Origin: Paguma larvata
Taxonomy: Eukaryota > Chordata > Mammalia > Carnivora > Viverridae
Direction: 5' to 3'
DNA: 64,000 bases
Assembly (NCBI GenBank): GCA_030068075.1
Contig: CM057834.1
Span: forward strand, 96,117,119-96,181,118
Part shown: in pieces, positions 22,440-35,390 of the stretch
How the letters are laid out: each line of letters starts with the position of its first letter
How positions within the stretch are numbered: the first letter of the stretch is position 1
The notes under the pieces: model-generated
What the model saw: the letters and a program-made list of their open reading frames with translations, nothing else
What the model was told of the DNA's origin: nothing
The model's database searches: none
Position numbers and translations under genes: made by a program

Positions 22440-23000
22440 AATGACAAGGAAGATGAAGTGATGCGTGGGTTAGGTCAGAAAGAGGCAAAGACATTAGCTA
22501 GATGAAGAAGTAGGGGAAAGAATTCTAGGAGGAGAGGACGGTGCATACAGAAGCATAGACAAAAGCGTAGGAACGTGGAACGTGACAGGTGCATGGGAAC
22601 TCTGAGCATGTGTCATTGCTAACAACTATGAAGTATGACACAAGCAGCGGAGATATTTTGGCAAGTCTCAGATCTAATTCTAAATATATGGCGGTCTAGA
22701 TATTCCAGCCAATATTTATTGAGTGCCTACTCTGCATGTGCCAAAGAGGAACTCAAGAAGAATAAGACATGGTCCTATGCCAGAGGCACACACAATCTAG
22801 CATATGAAACAATATTTTGGATAAGATGAAATAAGTATTAGAAGTACAAGTGATTATACTGTGGTTGCCCAGATACAACAACAGTTACATTCAACTGAAG
22901 AATAAGAAAAGGTCCTTTCGAGACTGTATCATTTTAACTGAGCCTCCAAGTGAATGAGAAAGAACATTACAGGCTTCGGATGCCAAAGGAATAAATAATA
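22440..23000 (-). mobile_element. L2 fragments, antisense
   Basis: A second reversed terminal block (CCAATATTTATTGAGTGCC near 22710) is followed by CCTCCAAGTGAATGAGAAAG. The part at 22440-22660 looks like further reversed L2 coding sequence upstream of that block's element. It is decayed and possibly more than one insertion. Confidence 0.5.
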
Positions 23001-23059
23001 GTGTTAGATGGTATGGACACATCAGAAAGGTGTCTCTAGACTACACACCAGCGCAGGGA

Positions 23060-23160
23060 GGCATACGGAGCACCATGGACTATTGCATCTCCAGGGCCAG
23101 AACACTGCGTGGCCCATGGTAGTTGCTGCATAGGTATTTGTTGAGTGAATGAAATAGAGA
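23060..23160 (+). mobile_element. L2 3' terminus, sense
   Basis: TTGCATCTCCAGGGCCAG, CATGGTAGTTGCTGCATAGG and TATTTGTTGAGTGAATGAAA form the normal L2 3' end. It is opposite in orientation to the L2 pieces upstream. Confidence 0.65.
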
Positions 23161-23762
23161 ACCATGGAAAATCTAGGCAGGGAAGCCGATCACCACGATT
23201 GAAGGGCTGGTGTTGGAAACTGATGACGAAGAACACACCGGAAGATAGCAGGACAGATCTAATGGCTGGCGAGATGCTGGAATTCCAGATCTCACAAGAA
23301 AGCAGTTCAAGTGATAAGAAGGTCTGAGATGTACAGTCTGGCCATGCAAGTGGGATTCTAGGTTGCATGTAAAGGCAGTGGAGAAAGTCAGGGAATGGAG
23401 AGGCCAGAGGGCTCGCTGGTCACCCACCTCATGGCTGAAGCCCCCAGTGGTGAAGGCGACAGATGGAGGGAACAGGAAACCTGTAAGCCAAATGTTCTAC
23501 TTCTCAGATTCGAACGATGACAACAGGATGCATGGGGAGAGTAAGCGTGTGTCACGGCGGGACGCATTGCTGAACAAAGACTCTGGTGCCATAGAATGGA
23601 AGAAGCGCTAAGGAGTAAAGAATAAAACCAGGTGCCCTCCCAACCCCACTGGGAAAAGGGGCTTCAATGCTGATGCTTGCACATTAGGTTACCTCAAGGT
23701 GGACTCAAGTCAGAGGAAGGAACTGTTGGAAATTTCCAATGCTACACAGTGACCATGGAGGG
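23161..23762. other. Intronic stretch with no recognised element
   Basis: Open frames on both strands (23036-23368 -, 23363-23611 +) have no recognisable content. Confidence 0.35.
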
Positions 23763-23935
23763 GTTTTTTTTTTCTTTTTTAATTGATATATAGCTGACAT
23801 ATAACATTACATCAGCTGCAGGTGTACAACATAATGATTTGGTATTTTTATATTACAAAACGATCACCACAGTGAGCCCTAGTTAACATCCATCACCTCT
23901 CACAGTTACAAATTAAGCTTTTGTTTTTGCTCAAC
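23763..23935 (-). mobile_element. Old L1 3' end, antisense
   Basis: A T-run (tail complement), then AATTGATATATAGCTGACAT, GGTGTACAACATAATGATTT and CATCCATCACCTCTCACAG are typical of the 3' end of old L1 elements read in reverse. Confidence 0.75.
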
Positions 23936-25659
23936 ATTTTAAGAGAGTTTTCAGAGGACACGGTGGAACATTTTTGAGGGACACGTTCACTGACTAGGAA
24001 ACATTCAGGAGAAGCAACCAGAAACAGTGGTGGTGCTTTAGCACAGGCTTCCATGATGACTAAGTTTGAGCTTTTTCAGAGGTCAGGATGACTTGGAGAA
24101 AATATTAGCGTTTAGCAGGAATAGCTCCACCGAAATGTGGAGGCAGCAGCCTAATGTCCTGCTAATCTTAGGAAAAGGTATTAAGAAAAACTTTCATTTT
24201 CCAAGATGCCGCCTTCTGCAATACACATGTTTGAGAAATGCAGAGAGAAAATATTCTGCAATATATAGAAACTGATGAATCAGAAGAAGGAAACTAACGG
24301 CAATTTATCTTCCACTTATTTTTTGGAACAACTTTTATATTAAAAGAGTTTCACTTGTATAAACATGAAAAATGTCTAATTCCACTTAGCTGGGCTGTTA
24401 TGCCATTGGGGTGTTATTTATGGTGTTTTTCTTTTATATATATTGTGAGTTTTTATTAATAACAAGTATGAAACAAAACATATTAATTTGTGTTCATTTT
24501 TTCTTAATTATCTAAGCCGACCTAGACTAGCAGTATAGATTTTAGGAAGAATTTTAGTGAGTCTACTATTTTACAAGTCCAGCTATGAGTTCAGTTTGTA
24601 TGAAAGGTTTGGGATCTTGAGAATGATGCTGGCTTAGTCATTCAAATATGTACTAAAGAAAACTACATCCTCCAAAAAAATTGAAAACCTGAATAGCAAC
24701 ATTATTGCAGTTTTATTAATTTAAAAATATTTCTCTAGCTCTGATTTAGTTTTTCAATTTCCATTATAGACTAGGAAAAAAATTCAGAGATGTAATTTAA
24801 AGATTAAATTTGTGCTAAATTAAAGCTATGTAGTGTATTAGCTGTTTGCATTTTAGGTATTAGAAGATATACAAATAATTGGTCAACAACAAAGTCAGGT
24901 TAAGTTTACCCAGATTTCTTTGCCCATCTCCCAGAAGGGGCAGTTATTTGAATATGTGGCAGAGGTACCCTAGAGTTATAAAAGTAGATTTTAGAGAAGG
25001 ATGTCCTCCTGATAAGAAAAATGACCCAAGTTATCTTAGATGTTACTGGTCCAGTCTCTTGACTTGGACGTTGCCAAGAAGAGGTGGCCAGATGGAGTCT
25101 CCTCTCTCTAGAGAGATTGTGCTCCTGCCTTTCTTCTTCCACACTCCAGAGGCTCCTTTAGAAGACCCCCCAGCTCTCCTGACCAGCCCAGTCACACAGC
25201 AGCCCGTCTGGGTACTATTTAACCTCTGTCATCCAGCATTTCCTTTCTCTTCCCTCATGATCAGAGTGGAGATGGTGAACCCACTCTGCTTACGTTTACT
25301 GGTACAGGGAGGGATTCTTCTTTTGAAGTTAAAACCATCTTTCCAGTAGTAGTTCCTTGGCCTCTGGCTTGGAACCTTGACTCGGAGCACCCGAGGACAG
25401 GATACTTCCAGCCACACTCAAAGAGATAGCTTTCCCCTTCTCTGGAACTCAACTTCTGCTCTGAAAATCAGCTGGGATCCAGAACACAGGCTCCTCAGGC
25501 CTCACCGACAGGCCCTTGTGTGCTTAGAATCTCCGTATTGGCCCCCGGCCTATTTACATAGTCAAGCTAAAGGCATTTTAGGACAATAAAAAGTAAGTCA
25601 ATGTTAAGAGACAGGATTCCCTCACAGACATTACATTGTATGTACATTACAACACATAC
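23936..25659. other. Long AT-rich intronic stretch, no recognised element
   Basis: The part 24290-24870 is strongly AT-rich. A + frame at 24879-25349 (156 codons) overlaps minus frames and shows no domain, so no gene call is made. Confidence 0.4.
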
Positions 25660-25915
25660 TGATTTCTTTTACAGGACATTCAAAAACAGGCCAAAGTAAT
25701 CCACAGAGATAGAAGTTATGATAGTGGCTATCCTGGCGATTGGGAGTATTAACTGGAAGGGGGACTCAAAGTAACCTTCTGTGGTGGTGGAAATATTCTA
25801 TACCTTGATCCAAGGAGTGGCCATATATATATAAATTTACTCAATAAACACTTAAGATTTGCACATTTTACTGTCTATAAATTATACTTTAATGGAAAAA
25901 GAAAAAACTATGAGA
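25660..25915 (+). mobile_element. Old L1 3' end, sense
   Basis: ATAGTGGCTATCCTGGCG, GGTGGAAATATTCTATACC and AGATTTGCACATTTTACTG with ATAAATTATACTTTAATGG and an A-rich end follow the L1 3'-UTR order in gene orientation. Confidence 0.7.
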
Positions 25916-26364
25916 AAATCCTGAATGATTAAAGGTCAAAAAATAATAATAATAAAACAATTTTTAAACAAGAGAAATAGAGACCAGAATCCTAGGCAGA
26001 CAAATCCAAGACTAGTTGCTTTACTTCCCCAGACTTCATCACATTCGCATGTAAAAGAAGGGCAAACTGGATGATCTGAAGGTGTCTTCTGGCATTAATA
26101 ATCCTACAAACCTGTCAGAGGCCATCAGTGTCTCATGCGGCTTGCCACCTCCCATCCTAAGTGAACTTATAAGGAAGCAGCATCTTAACTTTCCATGCCA
26201 TGGTTCTCCGTTCTTCTAGACATGATGGCAGGAGAAGGATTTTATCAGAACAAATGACATCTGCTTCAAATAAATTCCAGTCCACACACATGCTTGCACT
26301 AAATGTAATTAGGAGATTTCCTAAAATCATGGACCCTTAGTTGTAAATTCTAATTAAGGATCCA

Positions 26365-27130
26365 TCAGAATCACCCATAGGTACCTCAAGCTCAATATGT
26401 CAAAACCAAAATCCATCATCTTCACCCAAAAGCCCTCTCCTGTGCTTCCCATCTTAATTAATGTCATCACTATTTTCTTCACGATCCAGGTTAGAAAGAT
26501 CAAAGTCATATTTAATGTTTCACTGATGTCCCCACACTACATAGACTGTTTATCTTGATGGAACACTCTATTTTTAATATAGTGAAATGTTATTCTGACG
26601 TTCCTGATGGCATGTCATCATACCAGAACCGTCCCAGAGAAAGTATCAATTCCAACTAGTCGCAAAAAGATGAATGTAACAAAAATGCAAAGATAATGAC
26701 GTCTTCTCAAACTTTTCCCTTTACCTCCCATGATGGCTTCTTTAACTGAAATGCTTTGGATTCTTGATTGAAACAGCCTCATAATTTTTCTCTCTCACTT
26801 CATTCCCTCCCTCCTGACATCTGTCCTCCCCGGTGAGGACAGATATCTGCAGATCTGCCCTGTCATTCCTTTTCTTATAGACCATGATAGTTTGTCAATG
26901 CAATATAATGCAAAGTTAAAACACTTAAGCTGGACCAATGATTCCAGGCTTTAACGTAATTTTTCAGTCTTCTTTACGTGCAAACTTTGCCTCTTTCCAA
27001 CAGTGCCATGTGCTTCACCTTAGCCCCTCCATCTACTGACATTCTCTGGTTGTTGCCTACACTTTCTTATGACCCTCTGTGTCTTTCCCTGTGCTGGAAT
27101 TGTCTCCCCCAGTTGATACCCCGCCCACAC
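26365..27130 (+). mobile_element. L2 LINE pieces, sense, discontinuous
   Basis: ACCTCAAGCTCAATATGTC followed by CATCATCTTCACCCAAAAG matches the late ORF2 region of L2. Later blocks such as CTTTCCAACAGTGCCATGTG and GTCTTTCCCTGTGCTGGAATTG may be its downstream part. It is highly diverged, with unrelated sequence between. Confidence 0.45.
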
Positions 27131-28813
27131 AACTAATTTTTTTACTGCATCTTGATTTAAAATACAGAAGATACATATTATAGAATTCTTTCATTTTTCT
27201 AAAAATATAGACATTTCTCTAAGACAATTCAGTACATTGCCTGGAAAATTAAATAGATGTTTTCATTAAGGTGGTTTACATAATGTTTGTCTGAATAGAG
27301 TACATGGTGTGTGTCCTTACTATAGAAGAACACTACAGCTTCGTAGAGATATTTTTCTGACAGAATTTTTCTTCTATCTTGCTTTCTCTGATCGTAATGT
27401 TCTCTGCATTATTTACTGTGTGTGGTAGGCCACAAAATTCTTTCCTTTCAAAAAGATGGCATGTTAAAGTGTTGAAAAGCCCAACTACTAGAATCAGCCT
27501 GCCTGTGGCCAGCTGGAAGACAGCAGGCATTCTAAGAGAAGAAGAGATGGAAGAAGCTTGAATTCATGCATTCTGGTGTGAGGCAGAGATGACAGGAAGC
27601 ACATACTATTATTATTTAGTAATAAATACATGGATTGGTGAGAAAAGTTAAAATAGCTATGTGGAGTTACCATAAGATTAGAGACCTTATTTCTGTCATT
27701 TTAGAAACCAATGGGGTCTCTACAGGCTCTCTATGTTCATAGAAATGATTGCTTCAAGAAGAAAAAGTTGGTACCAATGTCGGTCAGTGCATGTTACTAA
27801 CGCTGGCGAATTGATTCAACTAAGGATGACGCTTGGGACCAATTAATTCAAAGCTGGTTAAAAAAAGAAGAAGATACAATAAATCAGGGAGCAGAGCTTC
27901 ATTTAAATAGAGTGAGTGACTGGGGAAGATTACTTGATATAGCTCAAAACCAGACTTCTATCTCAAAGGGCCAAAGACAACTAACTATAAGCATAACAAT
28001 GCTAGGATTTTGCAAGTCATCAGACAAACACCTAAATTAAAACCAGGTGACAAAAACATTGGCCAACTGGATGTCAACTGGAGAAACCTTACAAAAACAG
28101 TTTTTCACAAATGAAGAGATGCATTTTGCTCAAATTACAAGATAACTTTTAATAGCACTCAAGATAGGAACTTTAAGGAGATAAGGAGAAATGTCAAGAC
28201 TTACATGAAACCTAATGTAGGACTAGGGTGATAGCTGAACTATATTTTTCTCAGACACTTTAGGAAAAGAAGACTTAATCATACCTCTAAAATATTCTTG
28301 TTTCACTCCCACCCACCTACCCACTCCCCGCCATTTTTTAGTTTAGGTACTACCCGATTTACAGAGGACTGTGTTATAGGAGTTTCCGAGATGGCCATTC
28401 AAAACCTTGGAATATACTTTCCAATAGACACAGCATCATAAATGGCACTCATATTCCATGAGTAACCAAAAAGACTTCTGTGGTTTGTTTGTTTTTTAAG
28501 TGCTGCTGGAAAAGAGGGCTTTATGGACTTCAGAGGCAGCTTGAGGTCTGGGCTCTGAAGTCTATTCAATGTAGAACAAAAATGTTGAAGGACAAAGGAA
28601 ATCTCTTCTCATATTTCTTAATGTCAAGCTTGTCTTTGACAAACATCTCAAGAAGGCAAGTGTTTGTTTGCCTTTCTGATAGGTTCTGCCTCTCCTTTCC
28701 TTGGGACTCAGTTTGGTGGGGTTAGTGAAGGAGATGGCTCAGACATTCACAGGCACATATAATACCAGTCAGTCTAGGCTCGCATGTGGTCCTACCCCTT
28801 CTCTTTGCTCTAA
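27131..28813. other. Intronic stretch with no recognised element
   Basis: It is AT-rich with no transposon signature. Complementary small frames near 27333-27561 on both strands are chance readings. Confidence 0.4.
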
Positions 28814-28826
28814 AATGTCATGGTTC

Positions 28827-29050
28827 ATGGGTGCCTGCGCGGCTCAGTTGGTTGAGCATCCAACTCTCCATTTCGGCTCAGGTCACAATCTCATGGTTTC
28901 ACGAGTTCGAGCCCTGGGGCGGGCTCTGCACTCACCGTGCAGAGCCTGCTTGGGCTTCTCTCTCTCTCTCTCTCCCTCCCTCTCTGCCCCTCCTCTGCTC
29001 ATGCTGTCTCTGTCCTCTCAAAATAAATAAATAAAGTTAAAATACTTTTT
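28827..29050 (+). mobile_element. CanSINE, sense
   Basis: GGGTGCCTGCGCGGCTCAG is followed by the body, (CT)n block and AAATAAATAAATAAAG tail. A 13-bp target duplication flanks it: AATGTCATGGTTC (28814-28826) and AATGTCATAGTTC (29051-29063). Confidence 0.95.
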
Positions 29051-29063
29051 AATGTCATAGTTC

Positions 29064-30645
29064 TATCAATTACAGAATTCCATTAATTCATTCAAATATA
29101 AGATCATAAACTGTATTTTTTAACTGTTAAAATGTTCTGATAGAGAGATGGGTGTTGAAACTATAATAAGACCATTACAATATAATTCATCCCTTTAAAA
29201 TTCCAGGAGTCTGGTGGAGTAGGCCCTTTAGTTAACTTTTTAAATCTCATAAATAAGAGATTTAGGAATAAGAAATGTTCATATTCGGGATTCGGTTAAG
29301 CTGCTGTAATGACTAAAAGCCCAGGTTTTAGTGAGTGTATGACAGTCTAACACGCATGCTCTCTGCTCCATGAAGTCCTTCCACACCATGGTTTGAGCTC
29401 AAGACTTCTTTAGTGTTGTGGCTCCAACCACCTTCTGGAGCCTTGGCGTTCCTAAGTCCAGGAGGCAGGCAGAGAAAGGGAGGGTGGAGAAGGGCCACAC
29501 AGTCCTGCTATCGTTCAGTGTCACACAGGCTCCACCTAGATTTCTGGGGACTGGAAAATGCAGCTCGCGACGCCTGGCAGCTTCGCAGGGGTGACTGTGG
29601 AAAGGAGAAAATAAACTTCTCATGAAAAGTTAGCAGTCTCTGCCACAGGTACCAGGGCAATGAAAAGGAGCAAGCTTTAACCTTGCCTAAAGACATCGAG
29701 GTAGGTTCCAGAAGGTGCCTTGATCTGCCTGGGAGGATGACAGGCAAATAAATGAGACAGAGGCATCTTTCCAGAGAGTAAATAACACAGGCAAAAGCAG
29801 GTAGAGGAGGAAGATCATAGAGCATTGGAGGAATTGAAACGAATATAGCGAAAGCCCAGGGACCAGTTAAAAGGCATTTGTCGTTAGAGCGATGACCCAC
29901 CCACCTATCTATGTTAAGAGTTTGACAGAAGAAAGCTGGCTGGACCTAAGGCCTCTTGGGAAATTACTCATTTTACTTGCCTTTGCAGATAGTGTTAAAA
30001 TGATCAAATTTGGTTTTCTGCATCTCTGAATTTGATTCCTGTGATGAGAACTGATAAGAATGCCAAATGACTTCTCCTGAAGAGTGCTTGATACTTAGTA
30101 TTCTGCAGGGTCTTTCTGGGTAAGTGCAACCAGAGCCAATGAATAATAGAAACAGTGTATATCTGTCAAGTGTAATTATAACACTGAATTATGCTCTCCT
30201 TGCATTCCGATTCCTGTATACATTAGTTTAAACATCGGAACATGCTGGCACTTCAGACCTGTGAGGATTTTACCTTGAAAAATAGCATGCCCTTATTTTT
30301 AGCCATTCTTAATAGGAAAAAAAAAATTCACACCTTGTTCAAAATTATTTTATGGTAGAGTTTGACCACTCTCTCACTTTTATTTTTTTTAATCTTCTCA
30401 GATATCTTAAAACCAGTAAAGAACTAAGGAGGAATGTTCTGGTCCAGCTTTAAATTCCCTTTCATTTTCTGTATTTAAATGAAATCCCATTCTTTGCATT
30501 TTGATTACTCATTCTGATTAAACACTTGTTAAAATTATAGAATAGAGTTACTTAAAATGTCACCAACCTTTGCAAAAGAAGTGGAAATTATCAGATTGTG
30601 ACTTCTAAAAATTATACAGATAGTGTTGGTTTGTTGTTGAATGCG
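29064..30645. other. Intronic stretch with no recognised element
   Basis: The minus frame at 29508-29900 (130 codons) has no recognisable domain. The first and last parts are AT-rich, and the middle (29400-29600) is GC-richer. Confidence 0.4.
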
Positions 30646-30657
30646 TTAAAAATCCAG

Positions 30658-30879
30658 GGGCGCCTGGGTGGCTCAGTCGGTTAAGCGTCTAACTTCTGCT
30701 CAGGTCATGATCTGGCGGTTCGTGGGTTCAAGCCCCACGTTGGGCTCTGTGCTGACAGCTCAGAGCCTGGAGCCTGCTTCAGATTCTGTGTCTCCCTCTC
30801 TCTCTGCCCCTCCCCCACTCATGCTCTGTCTCTGTCTCTCTCTCTTTCTCAACAAATGAATAAACATTAAAAATATTTT
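30658..30879 (+). mobile_element. CanSINE, sense, well preserved
   Basis: GGGCGCCTGGGTGGCTCAG with GGTTAAGCGTC and a near-consensus body. A perfect 12-bp target duplication, TTAAAAATCCAG, lies at 30646-30657 and again at 30880-30891. It is probably one of the younger copies. Confidence 0.96.
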
Positions 30880-30929
30880 TTAAAAATCCAGAGAAGCAGG
30901 AAAAATAAACCAAAAAAATCAGCTACAGT

Positions 30930-31090
30930 CTCCTATTCTAGTATACTTAACAATATTCTGTTGGCATGCACATTTCTAAATGTGCATTTATATATAATAT
31001 TTTACAAAGATAAGATCATATGGTGCATACTATTTGTAATCGACTAATCTCATGTAATGAGATTTTAGATGTACATCGCACGTCAACTTT
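30930..31090 (-). mobile_element. Old L1 3'-region fragment, antisense
   Basis: The order ACTTAACAATATTCTG, TTTATATATAATATTTTACA, AAGATCATATGGTGCATAC resembles L1 3' sequence in reverse. It is short and diverged. Confidence 0.4.
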
Positions 31091-31474
31091 GTTGTTGTTT
31101 TTTTAACTCCACGAGAGTGATTTTTTTTCAACTGTGGACAGAGACTATATCAAAATCTCTAAGAGAGCATGTGTAGTTTGGAAAGCCATTATTTTATATT
31201 AACAAAACAAAACAAAAGAGCTATTATTTTTGTTATACAACCTACAGAGTATAATGCACACAAGAAATTGTTGTTGGAGTAGGGCATTTATCTGAGACCT
31301 TCAGGGATTCGTTTTATTCCCCTTCAGGCTCCCGTATCTGGGGACATCGGCGTCTCCGAGATGATAATTAGATTATTCTGTCAACAAATGGGAGCATGGG
31401 TTATAAAAAGATTGAGAAACACAGTGTCTCAGCTGCCAAGAGCTTCATTTAATCAATGATCCTGTATTGTTGGG
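31091..31474. other. Intronic stretch with no recognised element
   Basis: It contains an AAAAC repeat near 31200. Nothing else was recognised. Confidence 0.4.
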
Positions 31475-31482
31475 CCTAACTT

Positions 31483-31710
31483 AAAAAAAAAATTAATGTT
31501 TATTTATTTTTGAGAGAGAAAGAGAGAGAGACCGAGTGTGAGCAGGGGCAGGGGAGGGGCAGAGAGAGAGGGAGACACAGAATCTGAAGCAGACTCCAGG
31601 CTCCAAGCTGTCAGCACAGAGCCCGATGTGGGGCTCGAACCCACGAACTGTGAGATCATGACCCAAGCCAAAGTCATATGCTTAACTGACTGAGCCACCC
31701 AGGTGCCCCC
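31483..31710 (-). mobile_element. CanSINE, antisense
   Basis: The poly(T) complement AATGTTTATTTATTTTTGAG is followed by a (GA)n block and the reversed head GAGCCACCCAGGTGCCCCC. Flanks CCTAACTT and GCTTAACTT suggest a short imperfect target duplication. Confidence 0.94.
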
Positions 31711-31721
31711 AGCTTAACTTT

Positions 31722-33719
31722 CAAAAGACGGATTTTCTCACCTTCTGATCTACTGGCTTCCTGTTATGAATTCTCAGGCCATCATCCCACACAAGAGCAA
31801 ACAGCATACCTTAAGTATGTTTAAAGCTTGCTCACATGCCACAGCAAGAAGCAGCAGGGAGGGACCCAATAGTGAAAATGGAAGACCTCTTTTGGGAAGG
31901 CCACACGGGATGTGCCCAGCAGAACCGTCTCCTGGTGGGTGACCCTGCTCCCTGAGCTGTTCTATACCTTCACCTTGTTGAGGGTGTGTGAAACCGGTCC
32001 TAGGCAGAGGGTGGCCGGCAGCTCCGACCCACCTGCTGCTCTCTCAATGGAGCTATTCTGGAGAACAACCATGTTCCATTAGTTCAGCAAATCATGAAAA
32101 AAGTAAACGTGGTCTTTGAACTTTGTACAAACTGGCCCTAGGAAAAGGTTCTCACAGGCTTTACGTATGCAGTCTTTAGGGAGACAAAATATTTATTTAT
32201 GTGGTGTAATCAGGAAAATTGTGTCTTCAGCTATGATCATCAGAAATAAGGAAAAGGAAGCGTACCATAGGAGGAATCGCTATTATTATTTAACATTATC
32301 CATTTCCAGAGCAATGCTTGGTTCAAGAACACAGAGATTTGACGGCACCAACCTAAGGGACACCATGAATGACATCTTGTCATTCTTTGGAGGTGGAAGT
32401 AGATGACTTCAGGATGTGTGAGCCCTTTTACAATGTTGATGGAGCATTTATCCCAAGACATTTCAATCCTGTACTTTTAGTATTCAACCCTAAGACTCCT
32501 CATTTCTAGTAATTCCTACTACATAGGAGATAATGAACAAGTTTAAGTAATCGTGGCTAGAGAAAACTAACAGGATAATTTAGGTCAGCTGTGCGACCTG
32601 TTTCAGGGATTCCGAGGAAAAAGAAACTTTCATAGAAATTTTTCACACTTTAAGATTAAAGCTTGCTATAGAGAGAGTGGTTCTCCCATTCTTTCCTGTC
32701 TCTCTGCCTCCCCATTTAAAGTCTCTTTTGACCATGGTTTCCCTTTTCTCTACTCTTTGCCGATACTGCAATACAACATAGTTGACATGCATCTGGCGTT
32801 GTCATGGAAAACGGTATAAATCTCTTTCTATATTCCGTGTCTGTAGCATGTAGAATGTAGAATCTTCACTTAGAATTTTTTTTTTACCAGAGAGATTTTG
32901 TCTGAAGTCCATGTGGCATTGAAAGGGTATGCTGGATTAGAAACAATTTGCTGCAAAGCAGAGAGAAATAGTGCCGACAAGACCTCCAGTCTGGGCTGAA
33001 ACTCAGTCTGTGGCAAACAGAAAACAGCCGTCTCCTTGTCTGTCCACTTCTGAGAGCATATTCCCAGATGTCCCCAGCAGGTTGCTTCCACAGCCTCGTC
33101 CTTTCCTTCTGGGATCATGTCTTCGGCTTTTCCTAATTATCAGGGTTCACATAAGCACAGTCATCCACCACTCAGTCCGTTAATTACTTCACTGGTCTAT
33201 TGTCTCCTGATAAGCTTCAGCTTGGTCCAAGTTAACTCCTACTGGCTTTTTTCCGATTCTTGCTGTTGCAGCATGTGGTGGTATTTCCTCCAGACCTCAC
33301 ATACCCATAGTCCATTCTCCTCGAACTCCCCAAAGCCATGTATCTCTATGAGCCTCCTCTCTCTAACATCACCTGAACCTAACCCCGTGAATCACCCCTG
33401 CTCCTCACCGAAGCACACTTCCTTCAAGTGAGCGTTTCTCACCACACAACCTGGCTGTGGTCAAGAGAAAAGCTTCTTTGATGTCCATCCTCACCTCACA
33501 TCCATGTTCGTCTCCATCTCCAGAGACTCCTTAGGCATCCAATTGCATGTTCTCCAGAGCAGTGTCTACTTTTCCTTTTATCACAAACACTCTATCTGCG
33601 CAGTCACCCTCTGGGACTTTTCTCTGTTCTTCCAAATTGGGCACTCTGTGTCCAGCATGCAAACTTCCACTGGTTCCAGACGTGAGGGTATTTAAAACCT
33701 ATCTACGTGTCCCTTCCTA
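31722..33719. other. Long intronic stretch, no confident element
   Basis: The first half has no recognised repeat. The pyrimidine-rich part 33100-33720 has a flavour of L2 3' sequence, which I could not confirm. The + frames at 32116-32406 and 33117-33431 lack recognisable content. Confidence 0.35.
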
Positions 33720-33735
33720 AGGGCAGGTCCTGTTT

Positions 33736-33975
33736 TTTGTTTGTTTGTTTGTTTGTTTTTTTATTAGTGTTTTTTTTTGAGAGAGAGAGAGCGAGCGAGC
33801 GATAGCATGCACGCGCATGAGTGAGAGAGGGGCAGAGAGGGAGACAGAATCCGAGCAGGCTCCAGGTTCTGAGGTGTCAGCACAGAGCTCAACACGGGGC
33901 TCAAATCCACGAACTGTGCGATCATGACCTGAGCCGAAGTTGGACACTCAACCAAGTGAGCCACCCAGGTGCCCC
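33736..33975 (-). mobile_element. CanSINE, antisense, with expanded tail
   Basis: The tail complement includes a (TTTG)n microsatellite (33737-33757), followed by (GA)n/(GC) blocks and the reversed head GAGCCACCCAGGTGCCCC. A 16-bp target duplication flanks it: AGGGCAGGTCCTGTTT (33720-33735) and AGGACAGGTCCTGTTT (33976-33991). Confidence 0.96.
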
Positions 33976-33991
33976 AGGACAGGTCCTGTTT

Positions 33992-34520
33992 GACACCTCA
34001 TGTCATTTTGGAAAGATTTTTGTCTTTTTCCTTTTTAAATCATACAGGTCCGTTAATATTCAGGAAGTTATTCTCAGAAGGCAGTTAAATGCATGGAGAA
34101 AACTAAAATTAGAAAAGCCTTTGCATTTTAAAGACAGTTCTCTGTTTTTGCACGGCCAATGGTAACTCCCTTTTGCTTCCTTTCCTCTGTGGATGTCTTT
34201 GTTTGTGAAGTTATTTTTTAACTGTAATAAAAAGCTTAAAGGCCAAAATACATACAGAGAAATATTTCTCATACCCAAGAGGTTATCAAGATAACCAGAG
34301 GTTTTAAAAAGAGTTCATAACATTGATTCTTAAGCTCCAGGCATTTCCTTGAAGAATTTCCAAAAGACTTCAAATAAATTTTCCTTCCCAGCGTTCATTT
34401 TCAGATGTATTTAACACCGAGTTTTGGGGTGTGAATATGCATATTTGGCTCTAAAATATTCTATATTCACAAGCTCAGACTATTATAAAGGAAAAATAAA
34501 CTATTATTTAAAAAAATTTG
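33992..34520. other. AT-rich intronic stretch with no recognised element
   Basis: No repeat or exon signature was found. Confidence 0.4.
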
Positions 34521-34521
34521 G

Positions 34522-34726
34522 TGGGGGGGGGTGCCTGGGTGACTCACTCAGTTAAGCATCCGACTCTTGATTTCGGCTCACAGTTGATGAGATCAAGCCC
34601 CCTGTCGGGCTCTGCACTGACAGCATGGAGCCTGCTTGGGGTTCTCTGTCTCTCTCTGCTCCTCCCTACCCCCACATGTGTGCATGCTCTCTCTTCCTGT
34701 CTCTCAAAATAAATAAATAAACATTT
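34522..34726 (+). mobile_element. CanSINE, sense
   Basis: A G-run leads into GTGCCTGGGTGACTCACTC, followed by the body with the CTCTTGATTTCGG variant and an AAATAAATAAATAAAC tail. Target flanks are AT-rich and cannot be read clearly. Confidence 0.92.
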
Positions 34727-34729
34727 AAA

Positions 34730-35390
34730 AATTTTTATTTCCTGTATAATATAAAGGCAGTACAGTATAGTTGGAAAAACCAACTCTATGCTTCGTTATG
34801 ACTGCACGTTAGCATCTCAGAGACTCGGTTCCCTTTCTGGGAGGTGAAGGCAAATCCATTCTCACAAGTCCTCCAGACTTAACGTTATTGGGTTCAATCA
34901 CACACTTGTAAACTGAAGTGGTTGTTTGGTTTTCGCAGAGAGCCCTACTGCAAACTTAGAAGGACCATAGCCTGTGTGGGCTTACACACACCTCTGATGC
35001 CCATGGCATGTCAGGGAGTCGTCAAAACCATCCTCAGTTCAACAACTTCTAGAAGACTCCCCAAACTCACTGAAGGCTGCTATACTGGTGGTTATGATTA
35101 TCGCAGGGAAAGTGTGCAGCTTAGACTCGCACCAGAGAAGGAGCACACAGGGCAGGACAGGGGAAAGTACCGGATGCCTAGCTGCAGTGGGTGCTTCCTC
35201 CTGTGGGGTCACAGACACTTCACTCTCCTGACCACAGGTAAGAACACGGGTATTCTCTTACTTCTTCCTTCTTTTCCTCATCTCTCTCGTCCTCACAGTG
35301 ACTCTATTTTCAGTCTACCTGCCTCTTCTCATGACCTTCTCATGTGACATAAATTCTTTGGTCTCCTGATGTACACTTAGCCCTTCCTTC
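34730..35390. other. Intronic stretch with no recognised element
   Basis: The + frame at 34922-35347 (141 codons) has no recognisable domain, and no gene call is made. Confidence 0.4.

Noticed and set aside
24879..25349. 156-codon + frame as a possible gene or alternative CNTNAP2 exon
   Set aside because: No recognisable domain, frames also open on the minus strand, no fitting splice phase, and exon A already joins exon B exactly.
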